Assembly: GCA_032622095.1 (NCBI GenBank)
Contig: CP136066.1
Location: 60,978,609 to 61,042,608 of the forward strand
Direction of reading: 5' to 3'
DNA from: Siphonodentalium dalli
Taxonomy: Eukaryota; Mollusca; Scaphopoda; Gadilida; Siphonodentaliidae
Length of the DNA stretch: 64,000 nt
Shown: positions 1 to 11,479 of the stretch, in pieces
How positions within the stretch are numbered: position 1 is the stretch's first letter
How the letters are laid out: each line of letters starts with the position of its first letter
Notes under the pieces: generated by a model
Seen by the model: the letters and a program-made list of their open reading frames with translations, nothing else
Told to the model about the DNA's origin: nothing
The model's database searches: none
Made by a program: the position numbers and the translations under genes

Positions 1-1070
1 ACGTCGAACTATTAAAGGAGGCTTTGATCAATAATCCATCTATGCAGAATAACAAATTTTGAACAAAATGTTTCAAAAATAGAATTATACCCCGTGTTTA
101 CAAGTAGAGGAAGTCGTACTCGCATGCACACGACAGTCACTTGTAGACAACAAGCGTGTAGAACCACGTGACATATGACGTTAGAGTTACAACATAGACT
201 AAAAATAGAATACGTCGCACTGATGGTTATCAACCTGTAACATGATTGGTCGCCGCCATTGCCTGACCCCCTAGCGTTTAGGTAGTTCACATAAGTAGGG
301 GAGATAATTTTTACGTTATATTTACTTAGGGCTTGTTTAGGGTTGTGAAGAAATACTAGTAATAAAGTACTTTATATTAACTTTTAATCATTATGCTTTC
401 AATGTGATATTCAATTAATGCCACTAAATGCGATTTGGTCCCTGATATGCATTTTCTGGAATAGAAAGTGCCCATAATTCGACATCATTCACTACACTAA
501 CAAACTGTCTTATGCCAGTTGTGGCAAGGTGGGCCAGACAGACATATGATTATATTCCTCCATTATTGGAGATGAGGTATATACAAACTATACAATGTTA
601 GGTATAGCTGGTACAGAAGTTATGTAGTATTGATTACAAAATAATAAAATGTGACATCATATAATATATATGGGTTATATCATAGTAATAAGCTGTATAT
701 ATTCCCGAGAAATCACGTAAGTGAGTAAATGGTATTTAGTGACATGGGAAAACCGGAAGATATGTTTTTAGTGGTTCAACTATTCACTCAAGTACCGTAT
801 CGACGGGAGATGATCGTTTTCCAGAGAATACTCAATTCGCAGATAAATCGAATGCAGGATCTGAAGAATTGTTCTTCGTTGCAAACTCGGTAAACCGCAT
901 CCACCAAAAACAGTACGCAAGAAACGTTTCATCATTCAATCTTTCCAAAATATTGAACACAAGCTTATATGCCCGACTTCGTTCGGGCTATTTAAGGATT
1001 TATTTGCGATCGCCTCCGTCTAGGCAGAATGTACATCGTCTGGACAAACTAACATGCCTATATGAACGTA
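1..1070. other. intergenic, no gene seen
   Basis: AT-rich sequence with only short ORFs that show no motif, repeat or codon pattern suggestive of coding. I see no RNA gene or complete mobile element before the hairpin MITE that begins near 1073. Confidence 0.5.
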
Positions 1071-1072
1071 TA

Positions 1073-1522
1073 TGTGACCCGCCATATCAAATCCAGTCGT
1101 AAGTCGGGATTTATTTTACCCTGTGCCAATGCATTCTCTTATATATGCGAGTCGACCATAGGTCGCCTCGCATATATAAGAGAATGCATTGGCCTAACAA
1201 TTTTAATAATATTTTCTTGTATTCTTTAACAATTTTATAATTTCACCCATACAGAGCCCCAGACAAACATGAGCAGATGACGCTCTTCTATATGCTTCTA
1301 TATATGTGTGGGGCTCCCTGTAGGGTAATGGATGTTTTTTTATTTTATGTCCTAAAAATTGTAAGAAACATTTATTAAAAAAAATTATAAAAAATTGTTA
1401 GGCCAATGCATTCTCTTATATATGCGAAGCGACCTATGGTCGACTCGCATATATAAGAGAATGCATTGGCACAGGGTAAAAAAAATCCCGACTTACGACT
1501 GGATTTGATATGGCGGGTCATA
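1073..1522. mobile_element. hairpin MITE, TGTGACCC family, copy 1
   Basis: The element starts TGTGACCCGCCATATC after a TA and ends with the inverse, GATATGGCGGGTCA, before a TA. The right tip has lost two bases relative to copy 2. TIRs run about 50 bp up to the first hairpin. Inside sit two 67-bp near-perfect palindromes (1126-1192 and 1403-1469), each reading CCAATGCATTCTCTTATA outward to a central CGACC/GGTCG. Between them is a non-coding spacer of about 210 bp. No ORF is credible. A TA target duplication suggests a Tc1/mariner-type non-autonomous element; the superfamily is inferred, not shown. Confidence 0.75.
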
Positions 1523-1764
1523 TATGAGCAAGGTCACAGACACGGTCGCCGACCCGCCCATATTGTTCCCGGGATCAAAGTAGGACTGCACACCAAATTT
1601 GAGTCTGATCGGTCGAGGTCCAGAAACATGCCTATATGAGCGTATATGAGCGAGGTCAAGGTCAAGGACATGGTCGCACGTGAAATTGGACCCTCCCATA
1701 TTGTTCCTGGGATCAAAGGATCCGGCTTGAATTTGGGAAAGAATTTAAAATTATTATAATAATA

Positions 1765-2227
1765 TGTGACCCGCCATATCAAATCCAGTCGTAAGTCGGG
1801 ATTTTTTTTACCCTGTGCCAATGCATTCTCTTATATATGCGAGTCGACCATAGGTCGCCTCGCATATATAACAGAATGCATTGACCTAACAATTTTTTAT
1901 CATTTTTTTGAAATAAATGTTTTTTTTTAAATTTTTAGGACATAAAATAAAAAAACATCCATTACCCTGCAGGGAGCCCCACACATATATAGAAGCATAT
2001 AGAAGAGTGTCGTCTGCTCATGTTTGTCTGGGGCTCTGTATGGGTGAAATTATAAAATTGTTAAAGAATACAAGAAAATATTATTAAAATTGTAAAAAAT
2101 TGTTAGGCCAATGCATTCTCTTATATATGCGAGGCGACCTATGGTCGACTCGCATATATAAGATAATGCATTGGCACAGGGTAAAAAAAATCCCGACTTA
2201 CGACTGGATTTGATATGGCGGGTCACA
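1765..2227. mobile_element. hairpin MITE, TGTGACCC family, copy 2
   Basis: This 463-bp element is flanked by TA (1763-1764 and 2228-2229) and bounded by TGTGACCC...GGGTCACA inverted repeats. It has the same two terminal 67-bp hairpins as copy 1. Its inner spacer is the reverse complement of the copy 1 spacer (the AGAGCCCCAGACAAACATGA segment lies in the other orientation). The hairpins are therefore symmetrical modules around an invertible core. The short ORFs across it are artefacts of the palindromes. Confidence 0.8.
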
Positions 2228-2579
2228 TATGTTTCCCTACCGTAATGGGCGATAAGGACCCCGTTCTTCCATAGTTTGGATGAATGTCATACATGTATAT
2301 TCTATATTTTGTGAGCATTCTAGATATTTATTCCAGAAAACCTGTCGCTGTGGGATTATAGATTAGGAGGCTGTGTAGACTGAACACAAATATTTACAAA
2401 ACTTTTCTATGGTTGCTCGGTAAGTGTATTAGTGAGCCCAGAAATAATTGGACAAGAAGTCATTGTAGAGAACATGGCTTTCTATATCAGAATACATATG
2501 GTTTAGTAACAAGAGCCTGTGACCTCTTACTCATTTCTCATATAATTTATGAATCAACCCTTCGTGCCATACGCAGTCG

Positions 2580-3700
2580 AATGCCCTTTTAATCAAGACA
2601 TGCCATAAAGATACGTGAATTATTTGCTTTTGCATAAGACACACTATATTGTAGCTCACATGCAGTGAAATAACAGCCAACCCTCTCCTGGAAGGAAGCT
2701 GGTCGGAAAATTATTGAAGATACAGCTCTGCTGTAGTTTCCGAAGGATGATAACAACTTGTGTGTGACTGGTAGGAGCGTGATTGCACGATAGCTGTCGG
2801 GGTTTTGCATGGGCTTCAGCTCCCCTTTATAGATGGTCACTGTAATGATATTGTCCACCATCATACTTGTGTAACATGATTTATTGTACATATGTTAACC
2901 CTTTCCTCAACAGAAGGGCCCTGTGCCAATGCATTCTCTTATATATGCGAGTCGACCATAGGTCGCCTCGCATATATAAGAGAATGCATTGGCTTAACAC
3001 ATTAAATTTTGTTTTAGGCCAATGCATTCTCTTATATATGCGAGGCGACCTATGGTCGACTCGCATATATAAGAGAATGCATTGGCACAGGGCATAACTA
3101 TAACCATCACAATGTGGTCAATGAGCCGGTTCCAACGATATCCATATTTGTATGGTTTTATTGAGACAGACCCAAGACATTTTAGGCTGTTGAAGCTTTA
3201 TTTGGCCGGTTTTGGCCGGTTTGATGGGTAAAGGGTTAAAATAGACACGTGATCGTCATGTGACTGATCACGGCAGTTTGGGTTATGACGAATAAACGGG
3301 TGAACACCATCTGCGTCTCGTCTCAATAACATCATCATGGGACGAACATAACAGTCACAACAGTGCTCTTTTTCGTAGCATGTGGAATGTGTGCGAGACC
3401 TAACATTGCAGAAAACAATAAACATAGTGCATGGTGAACAATAGGAAGAGCAAGTAGGATATGTTCATTAACTAATTTATATGAGCCACTTGCTTTGTTA
3501 CGTTTTAGTTTCCTAAGAGCTATACTAATCTCAGCCAATGTAACCACATCTGGACTGTTATTAGTATCCATGTCCATACTAATGCGCATAAGAAACTCTT
3601 CTACTTTCGCGTGCACATACCATTCAAAAAGATGGCTGATTGTATTCGGAACGCTTATATAAATTTTAAAAATACTGGTGCCACTCGCTGACAATATCAT
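2580..3700 (-). pseudogene. LINE reverse-transcriptase relic split by a MITE
   Basis: Two minus-strand fragments belong to one non-LTR retrotransposon RT. The upstream part (3700 to about 3335) reads like the RT N-terminus (EISIALRKLKRNKASG, then LLFSAMLGLAHIP). The downstream part (2891 to 2589) carries YRAITLLPVTHKLLSSFG and ends in a NSRIFMACLD motif, just before the usual RT motif A. The 337-bp TTAA-flanked MITE at 2899-3235 separates them, so the LINE was already there when the MITE inserted. The YXDD region is not found here. The family looks different from the LINE copies at 3.95-5.13 and 57-58.2 kb. Confidence 0.7.
2899..3235. mobile_element. piggyBac-like hairpin MITE, copy 1
   Basis: The element is flanked by TTAA on both sides (2895-2898, 3236-3239) and begins CCCTTTCCTCAACA; the right end is the inverse, TGATGGGTAAAGGG. 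TTAA duplication with CCCTTT tips is typical of piggyBac-type elements. Just inside the left tip are two facing 67-bp hairpins (about 2926-2992 and 3019-3085), nearly identical to those of the TGTGACCC family. The right part (3090-3220) is unique and ends in two GGCCGGTTTT repeats. No ORF is credible. Confidence 0.75.
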
Positions 3701-3949
3701 GAGCTTAATTCAGGTTCAAATAATCCATATATATATGGGCTCATTTCGTGTGTTTTAAATAAGTTATGTATGAGCTTATTAAGGGTGAACTGGCTGGAAT
3801 TACAGATACACATAGGGGCTTCGGCACATGTCTGAATTGAGTTCGCTACACAGGTTTCGAATTTTTGAATGTATCATATTTGTTTTCATTTTCCATGTAT
3901 GAAAGTAAGGTAGTGCTTTAATAATGGGTCTATCATCCTAAGGTTGGCT

Positions 3950-5130
3950 TTGAAGTCAGAACTATTGGTTTCTTCAGCTATATATTTTGGTATTTTATTC
4001 CATTCTAAGACGATTGAAGGAAGAAAAGAGTGTTTAAAGTGGTCCGTGCGAAATAATGATACAACCTATCAGGGAATCTTAGATGATATACCGCGCGTTA
4101 AATAATGATACAACCTATCAGGGAATCTTAGATGATATCCCGCCCGTTAAATAATGATACAACCTATCACGGAATCTTAGATTATATCCCGCGCGTTCGC
4201 CAGATCGTGCTGGGAGCAGATTGTTTAGGTCTAATGGACCGTCCTCGTAGATAATTCTATGAATTACTTGGAGGTGACGATGTTGTTTGCGTCTCTCTAG
4301 TGTACACCACCCACTATATTGCCGTAATCTATTTAATGATACTGAACGGCTTAAACCGGTGACAATTCGCGCGGCATCTCTGTGTATGCGATCGAGTTTA
4401 TCCAGTAAGTAGTCGGGAGCAGATCACCAAAACAGCAACAGTATACGTACATAGTCTAGAATATGAAGTATATACGTTTTATATGATTGTTCAAGGGTTC
4501 CTTCTGTCGAATTTGTTTTTTATTTTCTCGACTGCGATAGTCTATAGATGTAACTTTTTTTGCGATCTACTTAATGTCTTATGTCTTAAATTAGATCGGA
4601 GCTCGAGACAGAGTTGTATTAGCGATTTTTCTTTTGTTATGTTTTCGTTCTGGAAAATTATGTTTAAAGGGTCGCCGTTCGAGGTAAAAGAGAATTATAT
4701 TGCTTTTGTTTCCGGGGGATTAATGTGACCAGCCATCGTTCAGTCCATAATCTGACTCTTTCAAGGTCATCCAGTTTTCTAGACTTCTAGTGTTGTAAGC
4801 ATTTTATATCATAATGCAACGTTGCAAGACAAATGTCATCTGCGTACATCTTGATTGTTGTTGTCAGATTATCAAGTATATCATTTATGTATATTAGGAA
4901 TAGGAAGGGGCCAAGGAAAAACCCTTGAGGGACTCCCGCTGGAATAGTTTATAAATCAGAATTCGTATCATTAATAAGTACGTGTTACTTCATACTGGTG
5001 ATACGTCCTCCATCCATGTTAGTTATCGTATTAAATGAGTGTAGACGTGTTAGTGTCAAGAAGGCTGACATGTCATGCGAAACTAGCAGGTTTTGGTCGT
5101 ACAAAGGAAATTGACAACAGACTGCTACGC
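3950..5130 (-). pseudogene. LINE (jockey-like) RT and C-terminal region, decayed
   Basis: Reading the minus strand from 5130 downward, a broken frame gives IPAGVPQGFFLGPFLFLIYI (rc of about 4890-4950), then IKMYADDICLAT (rc of about 4815-4855), the RT catalytic YADD box. Later comes LDRIHRDAARIVTGLSRSV (rc of about 4340-4410), typical of the region after the RT in jockey/CR1-type LINEs. Several stops and frameshifts break it. It shares the AARIVTGL.RSV block with the plus-strand relic at 57-58.2 kb, so both are likely one family. The 5' half is missing. Confidence 0.75.
4049..4198. repeat. 52-bp tandem triplication
   Basis: Three copies of a roughly 52-bp unit (AATAATGATACAACCTATCA ... GGGAATCTTAGATGATAT) lie in the 3' part of the decayed LINE. 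This is a local expansion within dead sequence. Confidence 0.75.
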
Positions 5131-5404
5131 GACATTAGGATATTCCTGTGAAGTCGGAGGAATGTATATCCAAAATGCAATTGACAATTGATATATACAG
5201 TAATTATTGTTTATGTTAACTTTAGCACCCAGTGCAAAGACGTATTTATAACGCATGCATATCATGTGTGCAAGTGTCTGATGTAGATCTCAACTAAATA
5301 ATAACGTTTAACACCACAGTTCTTGATTGTTAAGCAACGACTTGATTACTTGTTTATAAAATGAGTGTTTTATGACACTGTTAGAGAGCTGTGAGAGCAC
5401 GTTG

Positions 5405-6150
5405 ACTATTTTGTAGTTCTATGTTTACTGGTCATCGCTGGGCGGGCAAGTGATTTGCGGCCCGCCCTGTGACGCACCTTCAGCCAATTAGAACGGATAA
5501 TTAGAATGCTCCATACCCCATTTTCACCCCAGCAGGGTGGTACCCTCCAGGGATGAGGGTAGGTGTTTCTATGGGATATTTGGAGCGGGTCACACACCCC
5601 TGTCGTCAAATTGGCCGAAATCATTACCGTTCTCGAACATGGTCCATATCCCATCTTTACCCCTCGTGTGGTAATCCACCCCACCCCCGACCGGATGTGA
5701 GGGTGTGATGTTTATAGGGGTTATTTGAGGTACCCTTCCCCGTGGTGAGGGCTGGTGTGTTTCTATTCGGTATTTGAGCGTACCCCATTTCCATTTCCTC
5801 GGGTGGCACCCCCCCCGACGAGGGGTGGGTGGGGGTGTCTATGGTGTAATTTTATCGGGCCACCCACTCCTTCTGCCAAATTTATTAGCCTAAATCCTTA
5901 CCGTTCTCGAAAATGGTCCATACTCAGTTCTCCCGGGGTGAGGGGTGATGTTTCTATCGGGTAGTTTGGGCGTGCCACCCATTAATGCCGTCAAATTCGC
6001 CGAAATCCTTCCCATTCTCGAAAATGGTCCATACCCCATTTTCACCCGTCCGGATGGTACCACCGGTGGAGGGGTGGTGGTGTTTCTGTTTTATGGTGCC
6101 CACATTCATAGTGAGCAATGGGGGATGCCACAGTGTCCTGGGTCCACAAA
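5405..6150. repeat. GC-richer dispersed/tandem repeat
   Basis: Degenerate repeated phrases occur here: TCGAAAATGGTCCATACCCC, TTTCACCC, and GGGTGGTGTTTCTAT roughly every 170-190 bp. The left edge (CTATGTTTACTGGTCATCGC and AGCCAATTAGAACGGA) recurs at about 25788-25838, so it is a dispersed family. ORFs through it in several frames have no recognisable domain and look like repeat translation. Confidence 0.6.
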
Positions 6151-6259
6151 AAAGGTACCCTGCCTTGCTCACCGGAAGCTGTATTATGCTAATGATGAAC
6201 AGATAGTCTGCCGTAGGAGCAGTTTTAGCCAGTCAAAAGTAAAAAGGCAGAAGTAAAAG

Positions 6260-7727
6260 ATAAAATTATAGAGCACCCTGGAAGTCAGTCAAATATCTTT
6301 TAAATATCAATATTGTATTTAGGTTGAATTATTTGTTATTATTGTTTATGTAACAATCATGGTATTCACTATGGTTATAATTGAATGCATTTATAAAAGT
6401 TAACTTAAAATTGGCGTAGGTAATTATAAAAAATTGTTAGTATGCATACCTTTAAATTATAATCAAAGTTGGTCAACAAGCCTATATAGGTCAAAAGTAA
6501 AGTCAATAATATGTTGTAGGTATAATATACCAGTATATCTTATAATGAGGTATCTGGTTTTAGTTTATATACAAAGTATAGTCTGATAATAATGGGTCTA
6601 TAGCCTCTTTTTGATCGAATTGTTTTGAATTACATTTATACATATATGTTTTATATTTTATTAATATAAAACTTCCCTCATATCCTTCTTAATGAGATTC
6701 CGTTGATTATCAATTATGTGCAGTGAGTATCAAACCCTATATAATTATGAATAAAACTAATTATTGTATTAATATTATAATAGTGTATAATGTAGTTTTT
6801 GGTTTCTAGCAGCATAGTATTGCTATAAAGGTTATGCTGTTATGGGGGTATGCCATAAAAGGGTATACATGTTTTAATGGATTATATTTATAACAATCTC
6901 TTATGTGTCTTATATATACATTTTAAATTATAGTATTATATAATTGTAAAGTTCCTTTTCTTAAATATCCTTTAAAATGATTAAGTCCATTTTATTTGTG
7001 TTTATAACTATGTCCGTTAAAATTAATATAGGATATGGCATTTCATATAGTATCTCCTTATAATAATTAAGGCAATTATGTGAATATTACAAGGTATTGT
7101 CCTATACCCCTTAATAATATTATGTTCTGACACCCTATTGTTAGTAGTACTATGCTGGGTGTCAGCGTTCAAACCAGGCATACTAATGCACATAAATTAT
7201 CGTGGTGGTGGACAGACAGTTAAACAAACAGACAGACAGACATACATAACATATAGCCATATGTACATTATAAACATTGTTTAAATGTAGACATCATTTA
7301 ATGTACTACATGTATATATATCTCTTAAGTGGTATATGGTTTGGTATAAGGGGATTACATGCATTAATAGGTTTTTAGGTAAGAGAAAGGGGAGGTTGTC
7401 TGCTAAGCATATTAATGAATAGGCATGTTTTTATGGCCAGGGTCCCAATTTTTTGCAGACAATTTGTTCCCCGTTCTCATAACCAAATTTAGAAATGGAG
7501 AGTATATTTCTGGAGCGGTTTAAAATAATTTTGAAAATGTTTTAGAACGTACCCCCTAAAGATAATTTATTTATGCCAAAGTTGGAATTTGGTTTTATAT
7601 GTTACTAATAGGTTGATGTTTTGGAAAAGGTGCCAAAGTTTTTGATAGGGTCATCATCAGTTGCAGATTGCTGACTTGTGGTATACTAAGCGTATGCCAC
7701 ATTCCGTTTCGACTCGTTACCTGCTGG
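6260..7727. other. AT-rich flank of the Polinton, no gene seen
   Basis: Low-complexity AT-rich DNA without convincing ORFs. The last six bases before the element (7728-7733, ACGGTG) are the left target-site duplicate. Confidence 0.5.
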
Positions 7728-7733
7728 ACGGTG
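7728..7733. repeat. target-site duplication, left (ACGGTG)
   Basis: Identical to 20979-20984. The 6-bp length is the hallmark of Polinton integration by a retroviral-type integrase. Confidence 0.9.
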
Positions 7734-8457
7734 AGTAGTGTATAAGTAGAATCTTTCCGTATACTTGACAGAAGGTAAGGTATTGTAAGACATACTAATA
7801 ACTATTTCTAGGCAGATGGTTATAGTAAGCAAACTATTTCTAGGCAGATGGTTATAGTAAGCAAACTATTTCTAGGCAGATGGTTATAGTAAGCAAACTA
7901 TTTCTAGGCAGATGGTTATAGTAAGCAAACTATTTCTAGGCAGATGATATAGTCAGGCTAACTAGTAACTATTTGAAGGATTAGATCAGCTACAATACGC
8001 GCTTCTAGGCAGATGTTATAGACAGACGAACTAGTAACTATTTGAAGGCATAGATAAGCTACAATACGAGCTATTTTATGTTAGGTAATGATGTATATCT
8101 AATAGGCAGATGGTATAGTAAAGCAAACTATTTCGAGGCAGATGATATAGTCAGGCTAACTAGTAAATATTTGAAGGATTAGTACGCACGATTGAATACA
8201 TGTATTGATATGTAATATAGTTAATAGGTTATGATAATAATAGTCCTAAATGAGATGAATTATTCGCTAGTGAATAACCTCGTGCATGTAAAAAACCACA
8301 AGGCTAAAACACATGGAATATTTGTTAGTTTCGGAACTGTTTCTTCGTTATTGTAGATTTGTAGGTAACACTATTCGATCTCATAAAACTCGATATTACA
8401 GAGTCTCGTAGAAAACGAAATGTGGAACCCTTCACACTTTAGTTCATTTAATGAATA
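7734..8457 (+). repeat. Polinton left TIR (724 bp)
   Basis: Matches the reverse complement of 20255-20978 with only scattered mismatches (for example TTTCGAGG at about 8130 against TTTCTAGG). Near the outer end are four tandem 32-bp units (7801-7928) containing ACTATTTCTAGGCAGATGG, then degenerate variants. Both ends carry the same four units, which suggests that the two arms are homogenised during replication or that the insertion is recent. Confidence 0.93.
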
Positions 8458-8589
8458 TAAATGGTATATGAATAAATCTTAGTATACAAACAGATATCAA
8501 AAAACATAATCAAATCAATCTTTTGTTAAGATATGGACAGTCTGGTCTCCCCGTCGAAATATCTTCTGGCAAAACAAAAATGTGTCAAT

Positions 8590-8935
8590 ATTTAAAGTCA
8601 GACTAACTATTTCTAGGTTGGTGTTTAAATACCTCTTCTAGGCTATACTCAAACAAACAATTTCTAGGTTATTCAAACATTTCCAAAAATATACTGAGTA
8701 AATCTACAAATATTAATTGGAATATAAAGAACAGAGTTAGCTCCCCTGTGCATTTGAATAATCTGTTTTATTAAGTTCAATTTAGATCTTAAACGATTGA
8801 TATATGTTAATGAATGATACAGTGATATATTCGTTAGCGAATAAACATATGCATGTAAAACCACAGGTCTAAACACATTGAACTTTTTTAGGAACGTTCT
8901 TCTGTAGATTAGTAGGCAACACATTTGTATAACCA
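8590..8935 (+). repeat. degenerate second copy of the inner TIR
   Basis: After the TIR ends, diverged versions of its segments recur in the same order. There are TTTCTAGG units at 8605-8670. Then comes a stretch around 8825-8925 reading ATTCGTTAGCGAATAA, ATGCATGTAAAACCACAGG and GTAGATTAGTAGGCAACAC, matching TIR stretches at about 8257-8370. It is far more diverged than the two TIRs are from each other, so it is an older duplicate that is not being homogenised. Confidence 0.7.
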
Positions 8936-10559
8936 TGTATAACTATTATCGGTTCCTTTAAACATTATGAATGATGGAAATATATTCAAATCAATCAACT
9001 TATGTTGGAATATATAAAATATGTGTATCAAGCATGTTAAATTGTGAATAATTAGTTATTTATATCGCACCAACGTTAATTCATAATCTATAGTATTTTA
9101 GGAAAGAAAACTGGAACAAATAGTAACTATTTTCGGTTTATATCAAGACAACGTATTTCAATTCCAACACAAATTCAGTATTTCAGAAAAATCAAAAAAA
9201 TCTCTCTTTTAATGAAATATTAAAAGCACGATAAAGCAATTAAAACACAATTTAAGTTACATTTTCGTCAACAAAATTGAAGTTATATGTTATAATGCGT
9301 CAAAAAAATATGAAAATCCTTAATCAAATATCTCAATTGAAAGCCGAATTTAAAAAAAACAAAACAATTTCAATGTTAACTTTATATGTTTCGCTCGCAA
9401 GCATCAAAAGTCCCTTTTTATTACCACAATAATTGTAAAAGACAATAAATGTTTTGTCTTTAATCAAAAAATGTAAAAATATTATAATCTTAGGAAAACA
9501 CTAATGTTTTCGTCAACAAAATTCAAGCACAAACTTTATATGTCAATAAAATAATATGAAAATTCAATAAAACTTAAATCAATTTATAGCTAATTTTTTG
9601 AAATAATGTTGACTGTTGACGCAATCAACTGATATTCCAAATGTTTTTACTCTGCCTCAATTTTACCTATGCGAATGTATCTGTTTATATAAGGAAAATT
9701 CATTCTATCTTTAGTCCCAACAAATGATGTCATTCGAGCCATCTTTCTTTAAGTCGATTAATCTACCAACATATAGCACTAAACATGATGAGGTCTTCGT
9801 CGAGAATTCATGTCCACCTCTGTTTTGCATAGTAAAAGCTACTTACCTATTAAACAACAGATAATCCATCGAAGTATAGTTCTATCTCTCAATTTTACCT
9901 ATAAGAATCGTCTGTTTATATAAAAAGACATTAATTTATTCATTCTATCTTTAGGTCCCATCAAAATGATGTCATACGACCCAAGCCGAATAATCTAATA
10001 TCATTCGTCGAGAATTCATGTCGAGCTCTGTTTATATACAGTAACACATTAATTTACTCAAGCTATCTATACTCCCAAACAAATCAGTCGAGCTATCTTG
10101 TTAAATGTTCTCGTATGCCTATCATAATGTACCCTCCCATTTTATCCGACCACATGAATAATATAATTCATGTCGACATATATCTGTACAAGGCGACTAA
10201 TTTATTCAACTAGGCTACCTAGCGCGGATCATATTTCAAAGAACTCATTCGTTAACGACCCGTCATTACAAAACCACTAATATAAAATACACCTGTCAGG
10301 TCGCTTATTTGAAGATCAACTTACCTTACGGTAAACATTCCAAACATTCCAATTATAATATATAAGCCAGGTAAATGGCCTATAAAGTCACGGATTTAAA
10401 ACACCTGGTGAGTTTAGTTAAATTATGTTTTCAGATAACTTTAAATTAATTCATATCTTATTCAACCTATGTTCTGTATAATTTAAAACGATAAATTAGA
10501 ATCAAGTTTGTATATTTATCGGAGCAAAACATATTGAGGAAGTTTGAAGCAGTTGTCTT

Positions 10560-11200
10560 AAAGTGACACTAAGATTTATTTTCTTATTTGCACACAGTAT
10601 ACTTTGTTTAAACCAGATGTCTTAAAATGGCACTAAGATTTATTTTATTATTTTATACTATTTATAAACAAGATGTCTTAAAAGGGCACTAAGATTTCAT
10701 TTAAATCTCCAAAAGTGTTTCAATATTACAGCAAAATTTGTTTTTAAAAATAATTTTTACCTCAGAATTGTTAATAAATAGGTCTTCTTCACATCATAAT
10801 TCTTAAAAGGGAGCTAATAATTTAACTTAAATATGATTGAAAATTTATCGTTAAAGAGCGTTTATTATCTGTTTGTATGCAACTCTTTCAAACCCATCGT
10901 AATATTTGGATACAGTATACTTTGTTCATCCCAGATATCTTAAAATGACTTATTTTATTATTTCATACTTTGTTTAAACCAGATGTCTTAAAATGGCACT
11001 AAGATTTCATTTTATAATTTCAATACCAAAAGTGTTTCAATATCACAGCAAAAAAAATTGTAATAATTTTTACCTCAGAAATGTTAATAAATATGTCTTA
11101 TTCACATCTTAATTCTTAAAAGGGCGCCAATAATTTAACTTAAATATGGTTGAAAAATTATCGTTAAAGAGCGTTTATTATCTGTATGTATGCAACTCTT
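10560..11200. repeat. direct duplication of about 350 bp with short sub-repeats
   Basis: A block containing GATGTCTTAAAATGGCACTA, then CCAAAAGTGTTTCAATATTA, TTTACCTCAGAA, GTTAATAAATA, TTCTTAAAAGGG and TTATCGTTAAAGAGCGTTTA (about 10610-10880) recurs in the same order at about 10975-11195. The GATGTCTTAAAA phrase also occurs alone at about 10550 and 10668. Both copies are non-coding. Confidence 0.75.
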
Positions 11201-11479
11201 AATTATAAAAACGGATACTGTTACACTCAAATAGTATATTACAGTATCCAAATTAACATTGTTGCAATTCCGATTCTACGGAAAGTTATCTTTAAACATG
11301 CAAACTAAAAACAATAATCATAGTTTTACAATTTTTTTTTTATGTAAAATATTATTTGTCTACACGTTGTGGCTAAGCATATCGTAACAGTATATTTACA
11401 TTTATCTAGCAAATGCGCTCTAATTTCTACAAATTAACATTCCAATTCAAATTTTTTTTAATTTTTGAAAAAATAAATA

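Noticed and set aside
2867-3097. ORFs on both strands with HRSPRIYKRMHW and CILLYMR
   Set aside because: They read through the palindromic hairpins; the same peptides recur at 28358-28549 and 41203-41491 in other MITE copies.
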